DNA of 64,000 nucleotides, from positions 1,023,843 through 1,087,842 of the forward strand of contig RPFO01000584.1 of NCBI GenBank assembly GCA_009746045.1, written 5' to 3'. Position 1 is the first letter of the stretch; each line of letters starts with the position of its first letter. This document shows, piece by piece, positions 10,331 through 21,363 of this stretch. Made by a program: the position numbers and the translations under genes. The stretch is from Mesostigma viride (Eukaryota > Streptophyta > Mesostigmatophyceae > Mesostigmatales > Mesostigmataceae). The notes beneath the pieces were generated by a model. The model did not search any database. It worked only from the letters and a program-made list of their open reading frames with translations, and was not told where the DNA came from.

Positions 10331-12900
10331 CACACCCATAATGCAATATGCTGGCAGCAGACACATGCATGCAGTGCCAGTAACAACCGCTGTTCAAAAC
10401 AGCACGAACAATAATGATTTTTTCATTAAATGTTTGAATAATTTTAATGTTTACAGCTGCAAGAACCCGTTGATTCAACTATTCAACACTGTTATGGCGT
10501 TATGTACATCTTCGGCATTCAAATATGCCTGTTCAACACAGTCTGTTATGGCGTTATGACATCTTCGGCATTCAATGCCTGTTCAACACAGTCTGTTATG
10601 GCGTTATGACATCTTCCGCATTCAATGCCTATCATCATATACTATATGGTAGCTAGCTAACAAAGCGGGCCGGTCGACAGGGCGTCACATGCTGACTTGA
10701 AAGTGGAACCGCTTGCATTTTACTCTCGTGGTCCCTGCAAGAAATAAACAAACCGACACAATATACGCAAGAGGAAAAGAAATCAGATCCTTGACATAGA
10801 TGTAAGCGTTCTACAAGGAAGAGCTCACCAGCACCTAACGGTCCATGCAGCAAATGTGTAGAACCCAACACTCACTCTTATGGCAAAGCAGTCCCATGTG
10901 GCAAGGCAGCACCATACACATGAATCACACCATGCGCCAGATGTCACACGAGCAAGGCACAACGTTGTCGTCGGATCAGAAAGCAACAAACGTGAAAACG
11001 CTAGCGGCCCAAATCTGAGATTCCGCGGAACACAGAAAATAAGAAAGCTCAGAAGCTACCAGCAAGGGATCGAACATATGACCTTTGGCATGATTTCGCG
11101 GCTGTGTGAGTCTCCTGATCCGAAGGCATCTCACTTAATTAACGTTTCGAAACAGCCAAACTGCGGAAAATCTCTTTCCGGAGAGAGTTGCCAATATCAA
11201 GGAGACAACCAGCGCAGGCCAGAAATCGGGAGAATCCGGACCATGGTAGCTCGAGCCTGCCGTTATCTTGTCCGCGTTTTCGAGTCGTGCAGGATTATGA
11301 ATATGAATGGAGATGGAAATGTGTAGCCTTGCGCATTGAAATTACGGCTGGCTGACGTGAAGAGCGACTACATGACCTACACGGTGGGGCCGGAAACGGC
11401 TTGCTTGATTGTGTTTCATCGTGGGCAACGAGTCCAACAACTACTTTCTCTGGGCGGCAAACTGCGGCAAATTGAACGCAAACCTCATCATGAAATCTTG
11501 ACCGTCGAAATGTAACCATCCGACGACTTATGCAGTATGCCGCGTAATTTTCTGTTGCGGGAGAGCCGTTGGGCCGGTTCCCGACGCGGGCGACCAGTGG
11601 TTTGCGTTAAGTTAACTTAGCTGAAGTTCTCCAACAGAAGTGACCCAAGCCGCATGATGGCACTCATCGACGGCCTCAGTCTATTGACGCGTCGGCCCGA
11701 TTTTGGCGGCACCCAATTTGACCCCAACGGCACCTACCGACAAAGGGCATAGGTACGTACGTTTCACGCGCACCACGACCTTCGAGCTCTGCTATGGCGG
11801 TGGTGCCGTGGGGCCCGCATCAGACTGCGGGCCCTTATCTGCTTTGGCGGTGCTGCCGCTGGGCCCGCATCAGAATTCAGGCCCTTTATGCAGGCGGGCC
11901 CTTAATGCATGTTACTTTTTTATTCTTCTGCATACAAATATGAAGCAATGAGGTCGTGTCCTCCGGATTTTTGCATTTGCACCGTGGGCAGTTCTTGGAC
12001 GTTTGGAAACATGCATGATGGCATGTGGCTAATGCAATGACTGAATCAAGCTAGACCGTTTCAGTGGTTTTTCATTTGCGGGTATTTCCTCGTAAATGGT
12101 GGGAAAGCGATCGCAGCAATGGTTCTCACCACTAGACACTCCCGGCCAGTGAAGCTCGAAAAACACGCCCTGATCAAGCAAGCTGTTTCCGGCCCCACTG
12201 TATAGGTCATCTTACAGTCGCTCTTTGCGTAAGCCAGCCATAATTTCAATGAACAAGGCTGCACATTTGCATACTCTTTTCTTGGTTATCGGTGTGCCTT
12301 TGTTTGGATGCAGGGGGGATCGCTGTGCTGACACAACGCGTTCAACGTGCTGGGAATCAACAATCCTGACGTCCCAAGGTTTACTGGAGGGGCGGGGACC
12401 TGATGATCAACCACGAGATGTGGACGCCCCCTGCGGGCTAGAATAGCCCTAGCTTGTACTCATTGGCAGTCTCTGCCGCCATGGCAGCCATGCCTAGAAT
12501 GTTTGCCTAGCTGAGCCATTATACCTAGTCACGTGCACCGCTAACACACGGTACACAACCAGCCATAGCCTTAGCTTAGTCCTTGTACAACCATGCTACG
12601 TCATGGCAATGCTCAGATTACTTGCCCATGCACCCGTTATGATATGCTCACATGGGTCTTATTGCACCCACAGATTGCCGGATCGTTTATCGGGTCCAAT
12701 AGCAGCTGCGACATGCCTTTGGCATGAAGGAGAAAGGGGGTCTGTGCCCTTCCTGTTGTGCACACACAGGGATTAAAAGCACTTCGGTGCTCCGTGATCC
12801 AACGGGAGCACGAGTTCAATTAATCATGTAATTAATTAATTAGTGGTGCTGAGTTTATTTTCACATTAATGACTTAATGAAATAAAGCTCATGATTTTTT
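10331..12900. other. Interior of the small CACTA element, non-coding
   Basis: No transposase. It contains a 40-bp-scale direct repetition (GTTATGGCGTTATGACATCTTC) near 10490-10620, a copy of an 85-bp mobile-looking sequence at about 11200-11287 (see 55436-55520), and an imperfect inverted duplication: 11330-11510 against 12080-12255, both able to encode MTYTVGPETACLI. Near 11800-11900 a GGGCCCGCATCAGA motif is repeated. The duplicated peptide may be a captured gene scrap; I do not recognise it. Confidence 0.55.
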
Positions 12901-13240
12901 TCGTGTTACACTCTTGGTGAGAAATTTCTCACCACGTTGACTTGTGATTTTTCTCGTGTTAGTATTTTTTCTCGTGTTGGTGAGAAACTTCTCAATTTTT
13001 TCACTTTTTCTCACTTTTTCTCACTTTTTCTCACCCATTCTCACCTTTTTTCTCACTTTAGGGTTTTTTCTCACCCAAATCTCACCCAAACCCCCTTTTT
13101 CTCACCAAAATCTCACCCTGGTGAGATTTTGTTGCCTAGCGTTTGCGGAAAAAAATTGAGATTTTTCTCACTTTTCTCACCTTTTTTCTCAAAGGGGTGA
13201 GAAAATTGAGGGTTTTTGAGAATTTTCTCAGAAATTGAGT
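12900..13240. repeat. Right subterminal array, TTTTTCTCAC-type units
   Basis: The reverse complement of the left array: repeated TTTTTCTCAC with interspersed CTCACC. It ends a few bases before the right terminal inverted repeat. Confidence 0.8.
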
Positions 13241-13248
13241 TCCTAGTG

Positions 13249-14583
13249 TAGTTTACCCCTCCAGAGATATCGCTACTCCCAGGGACTTAGTGTGGCTGTA
13301 AGGGCTGTGAAGGGTGTTGCAGTGGAGGGGCCTGATTCTAAGGAGCCCATTGCTAAGGACCTGCTGATCATCCCAACTACGTTTGACCCACGCCAGTTGG
13401 GGGTGCAGAGGTACCAGATCCCTGGAACGAGTCCTGTACCTTGGCGCAAGCTAGTGGAGATGATGCAAAGCCCCAAGATGGCTAAGGCATGGACTCCTGG
13501 CTTCGTTGCTTCTGGGCATGAGTGGATGATTGCCAACTGTGCAGAGCCTGTAGAGGTCCTCCCTGAGGATCACCAGCTGCTCAGATTGATGTTTGTCCTC
13601 AAGCTCAAACAGGTAGATGGTGTCAAGGTGCCACATGTCAGACCAATTGCAACCGAGTACCATGGCACTAGACAGATAGCACATGAGGAGCTCTATACAC
13701 CAGGGATGCTGCATGACACGTGGAGAATGTTGTTGTGTGTTTTCTTATCCTTCCTGGTCAAAGGCATTGCCTATGGCTCTGCTTTGATAGATTTCAAGGG
13801 GGCTTTTCTCAAGGGTGACCAGGAAGCGGCTAGGGAGACATGGCGAACAATACCACCTTTCTTTGATAAGTGTGCTTGCTGTGTTAAGTGTCCCTGCAGG
13901 AGCCCATTACCCGGCCAAGAGGTGCTACCATACGCGGTATGTTGGCATGGTTGGCTAGCATTTGTGCGCCTGACCTGCTGGTCTTGAGTCGGTTGACAGA
14001 TTCCCAGCTGGTCGAGGTGGGTGTTGAGAGTGTGATGCAATCTGTGAGGATGTCTCCACCTCTCATCTTGGGTCCTTTGGATTAGTACAGGCCCTTGGAC
14101 ATGGTTCTCTATGTGGACAGTTCTATGGATAGAAGGAAGGTCACAGAGGTCAGGGGGCGGGCAGCAGCATTAAACACCCTGGTGCAGGAACAGTCCTCTC
14201 TGGTCTGCTGGTACAGTCGATTGCAGAATAGGGTAACCCCCAGCAGTGACATTGCTGAGTGCAGAGCAATCTGTGAGGGGCTGCACACAGCCCTTTACTT
14301 GAGGGAGCTTTTCTACCAGCTATGTAAGGTAGCTTCCTGTCGGTTGCAGATGCACACACTGGTGAAAACTGGCAGCATGGGCATGGTGCAGTTCGTGCAC
14401 AGGCAGCTGGCCAGAAGCAGGGACCTTGATTATCTGTTGCTCAAGGCACTGTCCTGCTTAGCTGACATTGAACATGTGGCTGGCCTGGATAACCCTGCAG
14501 ATGCTCTCACCAAGCTTGAGGAGAAGGCCGTGCAGCAGTACCCTCTGCTCCGTGGGCTCATGGGCCCCATGGTGGGGTGCTAG
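13249..14583 (+). pseudogene. Pol of the plus-strand element, part 2: RT-RNase H with internal deletion
   Basis: Resumes the pol frame with PLQRYRYSQGLSVAV, parallel to the minus copy, and includes RT motif A (ALIDFKGAFLKGD, near 13785). Around 13870-13900 about 150-190 codons found in the minus copy, including the HGDD catalytic box, are missing. After two frame changes the RT tail (TIRGMLAWLAS) and a copia-type RNase H follow (LYVDSSMD..., WYSRLQNRVTPSSDIAECRA, NPADALTK), ending at TAG 14581-14583. This copy cannot encode an active RT. Confidence 0.85.
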
Positions 14584-15527
14584 GGAGACCAACGCCTTGC
14601 TCTGAGGTGGGATGTGTCCCGGTGGGCTGGGTAGCCAGAAATGGCTGACAGCGGGTTCTTCAGGGTTCGTACACCCTGCTGAACAGGGGTCAGGGTGGAG
14701 TCACTCCCCTGGCTGAGAATATCGCCTGGCCCTGTCATGGGGTTGCAGAAGGGTCTTAAGGACCTTGTAACCGGCCTTGGGTCTTCATGGAATGGACCCT
14801 GAAAGGGCAGCCCAAATGTTGGCTCTTACAGGTTGCTGTACATTTGTTTATATTCTCTGTAACCAACCTGTTGCATGCTAATAAAACCCTGGTTGTGTGA
14901 CCATGTTGGACGTGGTTGCCAGGGAGCCTCATTATGGGTTATTCTCTCTATATTAATAAGTCATAATCGTGTTATCTCCATTTCATGTTTGTTTGTAATG
15001 TACAGTTCCAGGAGCTGTTCCAAACCTGGAGGATATGGGGTGGGGTTCGATTCCCCAGCTGACCACAGCCTGGCATGTGTGAATCCTGAGTTTATCCCTC
15101 AGTGAGGACATGGGCTCCCCAGCTTGGCAAGCATTAACTGGGCTCTATCCGTGTCTGTTGAATGAAAAGGAAGGGGAATGGTTGTGAGCGGGCGCCTCTG
15201 ATACGGGCGCCTGTGATAACTGGAAAGGACCAGGAACTCACAATAATACGTATCATAACTTCCTCTGTCCAAGTTCAGCTGCCTGGATGTAGAGACCTCA
15301 CTTTTCTCCTCAACCAGGTTCCCAAAAGAAAGGGTTGGGGGCTGACATCTGGGTCAGGGCTGGGCCTTGGAACCAATGTTGGCTCTGGGCTAATCTTTGG
15401 GTAAAACCTCAAGTTCCAAAAGAAGGGCAGCCCTGGCCTCTGGGAGAGGTCAGGAGTCTGTGGCATGAGTGAGCATGGCTGATTGGAATCTCAGGCTGGT
15501 CCAGCCTCCAAAACAAGAAAGGGTTGG
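14584..15527 (+). other. 3' untranslated region of the plus-strand element
   Basis: About 940 bases between pol and LTR, matched in reverse at 16831-17767. It contains a perfect tRNA T-arm-like hairpin near 15043-15060 (TGGGG, loop TTCGATT, CCCCA), which also fits a polymerase III B box. A purine tract, AAGAAAGGGTTGG, directly precedes the LTR at 15528 and is the likely polypurine tract. Confidence 0.6.
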
Positions 15528-16189
15528 AGTTAGCATATTGGGACGCCAATGTGCTAGTTGGATGCAGGATGAGGAGACCTTTCTAACGCCGTACTGACCG
15601 CCTGAAACAGACAAGGGACGTGAGAGTTATCAGGTCCCGAAGTACTGCCGACCGGCGGCGGCGGCAGTGCACACCGAGGTCGCCGTGGACAGGACACGTG
15701 GCAGGCAGGGCCTGCACAGGCTTAGCCTGGACCATCACGTGACTAAGGTCCACGGAGGCTGAGGACGCAACGGTCCTGTGGCTAAGTAGAGACCAGTAGG
15801 CCAGTCGCGGGCTCTGCAAGGATACGCATCCGTGCAGAGCTGTGACAGGAACTGGTGATACCTAGTCACGGGATGTCAGAGGTCCTTAACGCTACCTGCA
15901 GCGAGGATGCAAGGTAGCGGTAAGCTGAGCTCTGGCAAGGTAGCGGTGCACTGTGCGAGGCCGACGGGAGATGCCTTAGGGCACGATGGAAATGAGGTAA
16001 CATAAAGCTATGGCCTAAGGCAGGTCAAGGCAGTTCTTTGCCGACGCACCGTGGTTGTCACTTGGAGTGAGCAAGCCAGCGAGAGCGTTACCTGGGGCGA
16101 GGAGCAAAGGTTGCAAGCTATGCGACCTAGGTCCTAACAGTTGCGACAAGGACCAGGAGCTCACAGCAGCTGCCTGGCCGGCGTCGCTA
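15528..16189 (+). repeat. 3' LTR of the plus-strand element
   Basis: Begins AGTTAGCATATTGGG and ends GGCGTCGCTA, lacking the last few bases (AAT) seen at the 5' LTR-internal boundary (6036-6039). It abuts the minus element's LTR at 16189 with a one-base overlap. It is homologous to, but clearly diverged from, the minus-type LTR. Confidence 0.8.
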
Positions 16190-16830
16190 CTCGTCAGCAG
16201 AGCTTGTGAGCTCCTGGTCCTTGCCGGCTGGAATGACCCTAGGCTGCTGGCTAGCAACCTTTATCCTCACACCAGGCCTACGACCCTCGATAGGCTCGCC
16301 ACTCGTCGTGACGACCAAGGTTCGTGTGTGAAGACGCTCGTTGCCTCGTTGAGCCTCGAGCTATATGCAACCTCGTTCCATCCTTGTTCCTCGGTCATGA
16401 GCAACGCTGGGCAACGCTACATTGCCAGAGCCTCGTATCGCTGCCCTGCATCCTTGTTGCAGGCAGCATACAGGAATCTCTGGCTATCCTGTGTCTAGGA
16501 CAGCACAGGACCTGCCACAGTCCTGCAAGGACTTACATCCTTGCAGACCTGCTGGCTGGTTACTGGCTTCTACTAGCCACAGTACCGTTGAGCCCTCAGT
16601 ACACTGTGTCCCAGTCACGTGAGAGTACAGGCTAAGCCTGTGCAGGCACGGCCTGCCACGTGTCCTGTCCACTATGCCCTGAGTGTGCCCCGCCCTCGCC
16701 CACCGGTCGGCAGTACTTCGGGACTTGATAACTTTCTAGTCCCTTGTCTGTTCTAGGCGGTTGACACGGCGTTGGAAAGGTCTCCTCAACCTGCATCCAT
16801 CTAGCACATTGGTGCCCCAATATGCTAACT
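16189..16830 (-). repeat. 3' LTR of the minus-strand element
   Basis: Reads the same as 23928-24569 throughout as far as I could compare, so the minus element is young. It lacks the outermost 12 bases of U5 (ATTTGCGCAGCA) that are present at 5543 and 23916, so the tail-to-tail junction lost bases from both partners. Confidence 0.85.
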
Positions 16831-17767
16831 CCAACCCTTTCTTGTTTTGGAGCTTGGACCAGCCTGAGAACCTATCAGCCACTGTCCCCACAAGCCTTCA
16901 GACATCTGATCCCTCCCAGAGACCAGACCTGCCTTTTCTTTTGGAACCTGAGGTGCCTCCAAATATTAGCTAGGCCTGCTCATTGGTTCAAAGGTTGCCC
17001 TCTGACCCACATGACATCCCAACCCTTTCTTTGGGAACCTGGTGTAGATTAAAGTTAGGTCTTCACTTAGTCAGAGGAGTTTGGATAGAGGAGTCCATGA
17101 ACGTACTATTGTGAGTTCCTGGTCATCCAGTTATCACAGGCGCCCGTTCATATGGCGCCCGCCACGGAGCCTCCTTTATCTTTTAAATCCTTCCAAAGAC
17201 TGAGAGAGCCCTGACAAATGTTAGCCAACACATGGGGAGCCCATGTCCTCACTGAGGGATAAACTCAGGATTCATACATGCCAGGCTGAGGTCAGCTGGG
17301 GAATCGAACCCCACCCCATCTCCTCCAGGTTTGGATCAGCTCCTGGAACTGAGCATCACAAACAACAAGACATGACAATAACAAGATTATGTTTTATTAT
17401 AAAGGAGTATAACCCATAGTGAGGCCCCTGGCAACCACGTCCAACATGGTCACACAACCAGGGATTTTATTAGCATGCAACAGGTTGGTTACAGAGAATA
17501 TATACAAATGTACAGCAACCTGTTAGAGCCAACACTTGGGCTGCCCTTGCAGGGTCCATTCCATGAAGACCCAAGGCCCATTACAAAGTCCTTAAGACTC
17601 TTCTGCAGCTCCATGACAGAGCCAGGCGAAATTCTCAGCCAGGGGAGTGACTCCACCCTGACCCCTGTCCAGCAGAGTGTGTCTGAACTCTGAAGGACCT
17701 GCTGTCAGCCACCACGTGGCTGCCCAGCCCACTGGGATGCCTCCCACCTAGAGCAAGGCTGTTTGGT
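16831..17767 (-). other. 3' untranslated region of the minus-strand element
   Basis: Counterpart of 14584-15527 in the other orientation. The T-arm-like hairpin is conserved here near 17299-17320 (GGGGAATCGAACCCC on the plus strand), as is the purine tract next to the LTR. No open frame of interest. Confidence 0.6.
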
Positions 17768-20467
17768 CTACTCTGGCCCTCCCCCCTTGGAGGCCATGAG
17801 CCCACGAAGCAAAGGGTATTGCAGCTCAGCCTTCTCCTCCAGCTTGGTGAGAGCATCTGCAGGGTTGTCCACGCCAGCCACATGTTCAATGTTAGCTAAG
17901 CAAGACATTTCCTTGAGCAACAAATAATCAAGGTCCCTGCTCCTGGCCAGCTGCCTGTGCACAAACTGCACCATGCCCATGCTGTCAGTTCTTACCAGTG
18001 TGTGCATCTGCAACCGACAGGAAGCCACTTGACATAGCTGGTAAAATAGCTCCCTCAAGTAAAGAGCAGTATGAAGCCCTTCACAGATTGCCCTGCACTC
18101 AGCAATGTCACTGCTGGGAGTTACCCTGTTTTGCAACCGACTGTACCAGCAGACCAGAGAGGACTGTTCCTGCACCAGGGATATTAATGCTGCTGCACGG
18201 CCCCTGACCTCTGTGACCTTCCTACTATCCATAGAACTGTCCACATAGAGCATCATGTCAAAAGGCCTGTACAAATCCAAAGGACCCAGCATGAGAGGGG
18301 GAGACATGCGAACAGCCTCTACCACTCTCTCAGCACCCACCTCAACCAGTTGGGAATCGGTCAACCGACTCAGTACCAACAGGTCAGGAGCACAAATGCT
18401 GGCCAGCCATGCCAACATACCTCGTATTGTTGCACATCTGGCCTGGGTGATGGGCTCCTGCAAGGCATCTATGATCTGCTGAGGATAATCCTTACCACCC
18501 TCCAGCTGGATGGACCATGTACCCTGCTGATGGACCAAGGTCGCCTGCATTCCACAAAACACCATGGGCTCATTCTCAACCATGTACTGGATCTTACCCA
18601 GTTCAAACCGTTTCTGGATCCTGGCCAGAGTCAACTCTTGCCAAGTGGGATGGCCCAGGAGATGCAGATCATCACCATGCAGGGAGGCAAACGCTGGCAG
18701 CCCCTCATAGCTACCCTGAAACAGACAAGGATCAACTGGAGAGACTGAGAGACCACAGACAGACCTGAGGTACTTCTCCAAGCTCTTCCTCCAGATGATG
18801 GGACTCGATCTAAGGCCTTCCACGCCTTTGAGAATCCTCAAATACCTCGTCTTCAGCTCTGCCCTCCACACTGCAGGCACCTTAACAAAGAAAGGGGGTA
18901 TTGTGCGCCAAGTATCCTGTGCTTCCTGCTGATCACCCTTAAGAAAAGCCCTCTTGAAATCTACCAACACAGAGCTATAGGGTATCCCCTTCTGCAGAAA
19001 AGACAAGTAAATGCACAACAAAATCCTCCATGTATCATGCAGCATCCCTGGTGTGTAAAGCTCCTCATCTGCTAACTGTCCAGTGCCATGGTACTCAGTC
19101 ACAACTGGTCTAACATGTGGCACCTGCACGCCATCTACCTCCTTGAGCTTGAGGACAAACATCAACCTGAGCAGCTGGTGATCCTCAGGGAGGACATCCA
19201 CAGGCTCTGCACAGTTGGCAACTATCCACTCATGCCCAGAAGCAACAAAGCCAAGAGTCCATGCCTTAGCCATCTTGGGGCTTTGCATCATCTCCACTAG
19301 CTTGCGCCAAGGTACAGGACTCGTTCCTGGGATCTGGTACCTCTGCACACCCAACTCACGTGGGTCAAACGTAGTAGGGAGGATCAGCAGGTCCCCAGCA
19401 ATGGGCTCCTTTGTATCAGGACCCTCTGCCTCTAGACCCCTCACAGCCCTTACAGCCACACTAAGACCCTGGGAGTAGCGATATCTCTGCAAGGGAAGGC
19501 GGCCCTGCCCTTCTAATGCTAGCTCCTCAGAGGATATCCTCACCCCTGGTAAGCACAAGAAGTTCTGACCTAGAATGGCAGGCCCCTGATACCCTTCAAC
19601 CACACTGAACGTGGTGGGCACCCCCAGGATAGGCACACTCACTTCTCCCAAGATCTTCATGGACACATTCCCAGAGAAATCAGACACAGCTAGGCAGCTA
19701 GGGGATGACCACTGCAAGCCTGCAGCATCCTCTACCCTTAGAATGGACACCTGTGAGTTGGTATCCACTTCTAGTGCTGGTGCCCCACATGACCCCCATC
19801 CCGTGAGCTTAGATACCTTGGGATCACGCTTGCTGTTCTGCAGAGCTCGAATGATGTCCGCCATAAGCAGCCCCCTGGACTGTGGTGCAGCCCTGGCCAC
19901 CTCTGGCCTTGTGACAGACGTCTCAGCAGACTCCTGCTCACCCTCATCCATCCAGGACAGACCATAATCCAAGCATGGTGGGTTAGCATCTGCTGCCTGG
20001 CTCTCATCCTGCTCATCTCCCTCCAAGGGAGGATCAGGGCCGTCTTCAGGCCAGATTGCAGTTGGCCTTCTCTCCTTGACGTGAGCCCAGGATAGCCTGT
20101 ACACGTGCTTGGGATTACTCTCCAAAGCCACCAGACAAGAATGGTTAGCTTCCTCAACATGGGTTACCTGCCCATCTTGCCACTTGCCACGCTTGCCTGG
20201 TAATGACGGTTCCTTCCACATCCTGACCCTCAGTCCCACCTGGGGCCTCAGCATTTTCCAACCCTTGTCCTTACGCCTCAATCTGGAAAACACCCTGTCT
20301 GCCTTCTTCAGGCAGGCTGCCACCACGTCCTGTGATAGCATACCAAACTGCAATGCCAGGGGAGAGACTGCCACACCATCATAGTAATAGGTTACCCTGT
20401 GGTTAAGCTGCTCCTCAATCCCCTTACACCAAGCTGCTTTCTCTAGAGCTGATGCCACAACAGGCAC
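17768..20467 (-). CDS. Retroelement polyprotein: integrase C-terminus, protease, RT, RNase H
   Basis: A single 899-codon frame, the best-preserved pol in the window. In order: integrase C-terminal domain (residues 1-140, GWKMLRPQVGLRVRMWKEP); an acidic linker; a retropepsin-like domain with EVDTNSQVSIL at 233-243 and AILGQNFL at 297-304; a copia-type RT with motif A LVDFKRAFLKG at 501-511 and the catalytic box LHGDD at 596-600; and RNase H from about 738 (YVDSSMD, SSDIAECRAICEGL, ADALTK). The protease lies after integrase, unlike Ty1/copia (before integrase) or Ty3/gypsy (before RT). Its active site reads DTNS rather than DTGS/DSGA. A one-base deletion near 20455 separates it from the integrase frame upstream, so the first ATG is probably not a natural start. 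Confidence 0.9.
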   Translation of the reverse strand: MPVVASALEKAAWCKGIEEQLNHRVTYYYDGVAVSPLALQFGMLSQDVVAACLKKADRVFSRLRRKDKGWKMLRPQVGLRVRMWKEPSLPGKRGKWQDGQVTHVEEANHSCLVALESNPKHVYRLSWAHVKERRPTAIWPEDGPDPPLEGDEQDESQAADANPPCLDYGLSWMDEGEQESAETSVTRPEVARAAPQSRGLLMADIIRALQNSKRDPKVSKLTGWGSCGAPALEVDTNSQVSILRVEDAAGLQWSSPSCLAVSDFSGNVSMKILGEVSVPILGVPTTFSVVEGYQGPAILGQNFLCLPGVRISSEELALEGQGRLPLQRYRYSQGLSVAVRAVRGLEAEGPDTKEPIAGDLLILPTTFDPRELGVQRYQIPGTSPVPWRKLVEMMQSPKMAKAWTLGFVASGHEWIVANCAEPVDVLPEDHQLLRLMFVLKLKEVDGVQVPHVRPVVTEYHGTGQLADEELYTPGMLHDTWRILLCIYLSFLQKGIPYSSVLVDFKRAFLKGDQQEAQDTWRTIPPFFVKVPAVWRAELKTRYLRILKGVEGLRSSPIIWRKSLEKYLRSVCGLSVSPVDPCLFQGSYEGLPAFASLHGDDLHLLGHPTWQELTLARIQKRFELGKIQYMVENEPMVFCGMQATLVHQQGTWSIQLEGGKDYPQQIIDALQEPITQARCATIRGMLAWLASICAPDLLVLSRLTDSQLVEVGAERVVEAVRMSPPLMLGPLDLYRPFDMMLYVDSSMDSRKVTEVRGRAAALISLVQEQSSLVCWYSRLQNRVTPSSDIAECRAICEGLHTALYLRELFYQLCQVASCRLQMHTLVRTDSMGMVQFVHRQLARSRDLDYLLLKEMSCLANIEHVAGVDNPADALTKLEEKAELQYPLLRGLMASKGGGPE

Positions 20468-21354
20468 ACTCTAGCTGCTAGCACCACTGTTTTTACTTCA
20501 CGTATAGATCTCTCTACAGCTCCCTGCTGCCCATGGCATTCCCTAGGGACCACTACCAACTTACAAGGAAGCTGGTCAGCCAGCTTGATCAAGCAGTCAA
20601 ACTGCAAGTCAGCTTGCACCTTGGTGTACACCCCAAAGCCTGGCAACAAAGACTGGAGACCCATCAACAGCTGATGCTCCTGCATTCCAGGAAGAATGGT
20701 CAGCAACCTATATCTGCTAAACCTATCCACCCCCACCAACAGATACATGCCCCTGATGTGTTGGATGTCCACCTGGATATCCCCCCGCTCTCTAGCAGGT
20801 TCTCTGGCATGGGACTGTGGGAGGCGAACAGCATTCTCCTGACAGACACAATTCTGAGCAGCTGCACTGCAGGCCTCTAGCAAAGGCTCCTTGCCAATCT
20901 TCCAAGCAAACATCTCTGCCTGCTTAGAGTGACCAAAGATATGGTGTAGAGTGTTTCCAGCCTGAGCATAGCTCAACCCCCTGTCAGCCTGGCTGCACAG
21001 AGAGGAACGTGACAAAGACTGTGTGCTTGGGATAGCACGACCCACCTGCTGTTCTCTTGCTCCAGGGACCTCCTCCAAGGTAGCTCGGCTCCCAGAGCCA
21101 GCCCCGGTTCCCACAGAAGCTGCAGGTCCTTCCAGTCTGGCGGCTTGACTCCCAGAGTCAACCCCAACAACTGGAGACCCTGCACCTGCCACAGGCACAG
21201 GGAATTCCACTGCTGCAGCAGCGTTATTGCAATCATTGAGTGGAAGCACCTCATCATTCCCAACCCCTTGCTGCTGCACAAGAGGGACACCCCCATTACT
21301 ATGTACAACTGTTCGTCCCACTAGGGGTGATTGACTATTTACAGGGGACAACAT
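20443..21354 (-). CDS. Retroelement integrase (zinc-binding and catalytic domains)
   Basis: This 303-codon frame begins just after the gag stop and is in the same frame as gag. A variable linker of about 130 residues is followed by an HHCC-like zinc module (H138, H142, C169, C171) and an rve-type core with VDIQHIRGMYLLVGVDRFSRY (D196), QADLQFD (D249) and GAVERSIREVK (E281). That gives a D,D-31-E spacing, slightly shorter than the usual 35. The frame runs into a frameshift at the end, after which the integrase C-terminus continues in the 899-codon frame. A DSGS near residue 66 is not flanked by protease-like sequence and is GSGS in the plus copy. Confidence 0.85.
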   Translation of the reverse strand: MLSPVNSQSPLVGRTVVHSNGGVPLVQQQGVGNDEVLPLNDCNNAAAAVEFPVPVAGAGSPVVGVDSGSQAARLEGPAASVGTGAGSGSRATLEEVPGAREQQVGRAIPSTQSLSRSSLCSQADRGLSYAQAGNTLHHIFGHSKQAEMFAWKIGKEPLLEACSAAAQNCVCQENAVRLPQSHAREPARERGDIQVDIQHIRGMYLLVGVDRFSRYRLLTILPGMQEHQLLMGLQSLLPGFGVYTKVQADLQFDCLIKLADQLPCKLVVVPRECHGQQGAVERSIREVKTVVLAARVCLLWHQL

Positions 21355-21363
21355 CTCAAGTCA
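21355..21363 (-). promoter_or_regulatory. Conserved in-frame UGA between gag and pol (possible readthrough site)
   Basis: In both copies the gag frame ends with AAGCC(A/G) TGA CTT and then stays open, in the same frame, into the integrase region (here 21363; plus copy 8144-8146). UGA followed by CU is a leaky context in other retroelements and viruses (UGA-CUA being the classic one). That this UGA is suppressed to make Gag-Pol is inference. Confidence 0.5.

Larger units (their letters stand above)
10008..13248. mobile_element. 3.2-kb non-autonomous CACTA-type element
   Basis: The termini are a perfect 12-bp inverted repeat, CACTAGGAACTC at 10008 and its complement ending at 13248, flanked by TA on both sides (a 2-bp duplication; CACTA elements usually make 3). 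Just inside each end are long arrays of a GTGAGAAAA-like unit in opposite orientation. The interior has no transposase frame. The same terminal sequence bounds the 11.2-kb TNP2 element at 28303-39538, which could supply transposase. Removal joins the two parts of the retroelement pol at the same place as in the minus copy. Confidence 0.85.

Noticed and set aside
21125-21160. DSGS near the start of the integrase frame as a protease active site
   Set aside because: The plus copy has GSGS, the flanks are low-complexity, and no second protease signature follows; the domain at 225-310 of the next frame fits far better.
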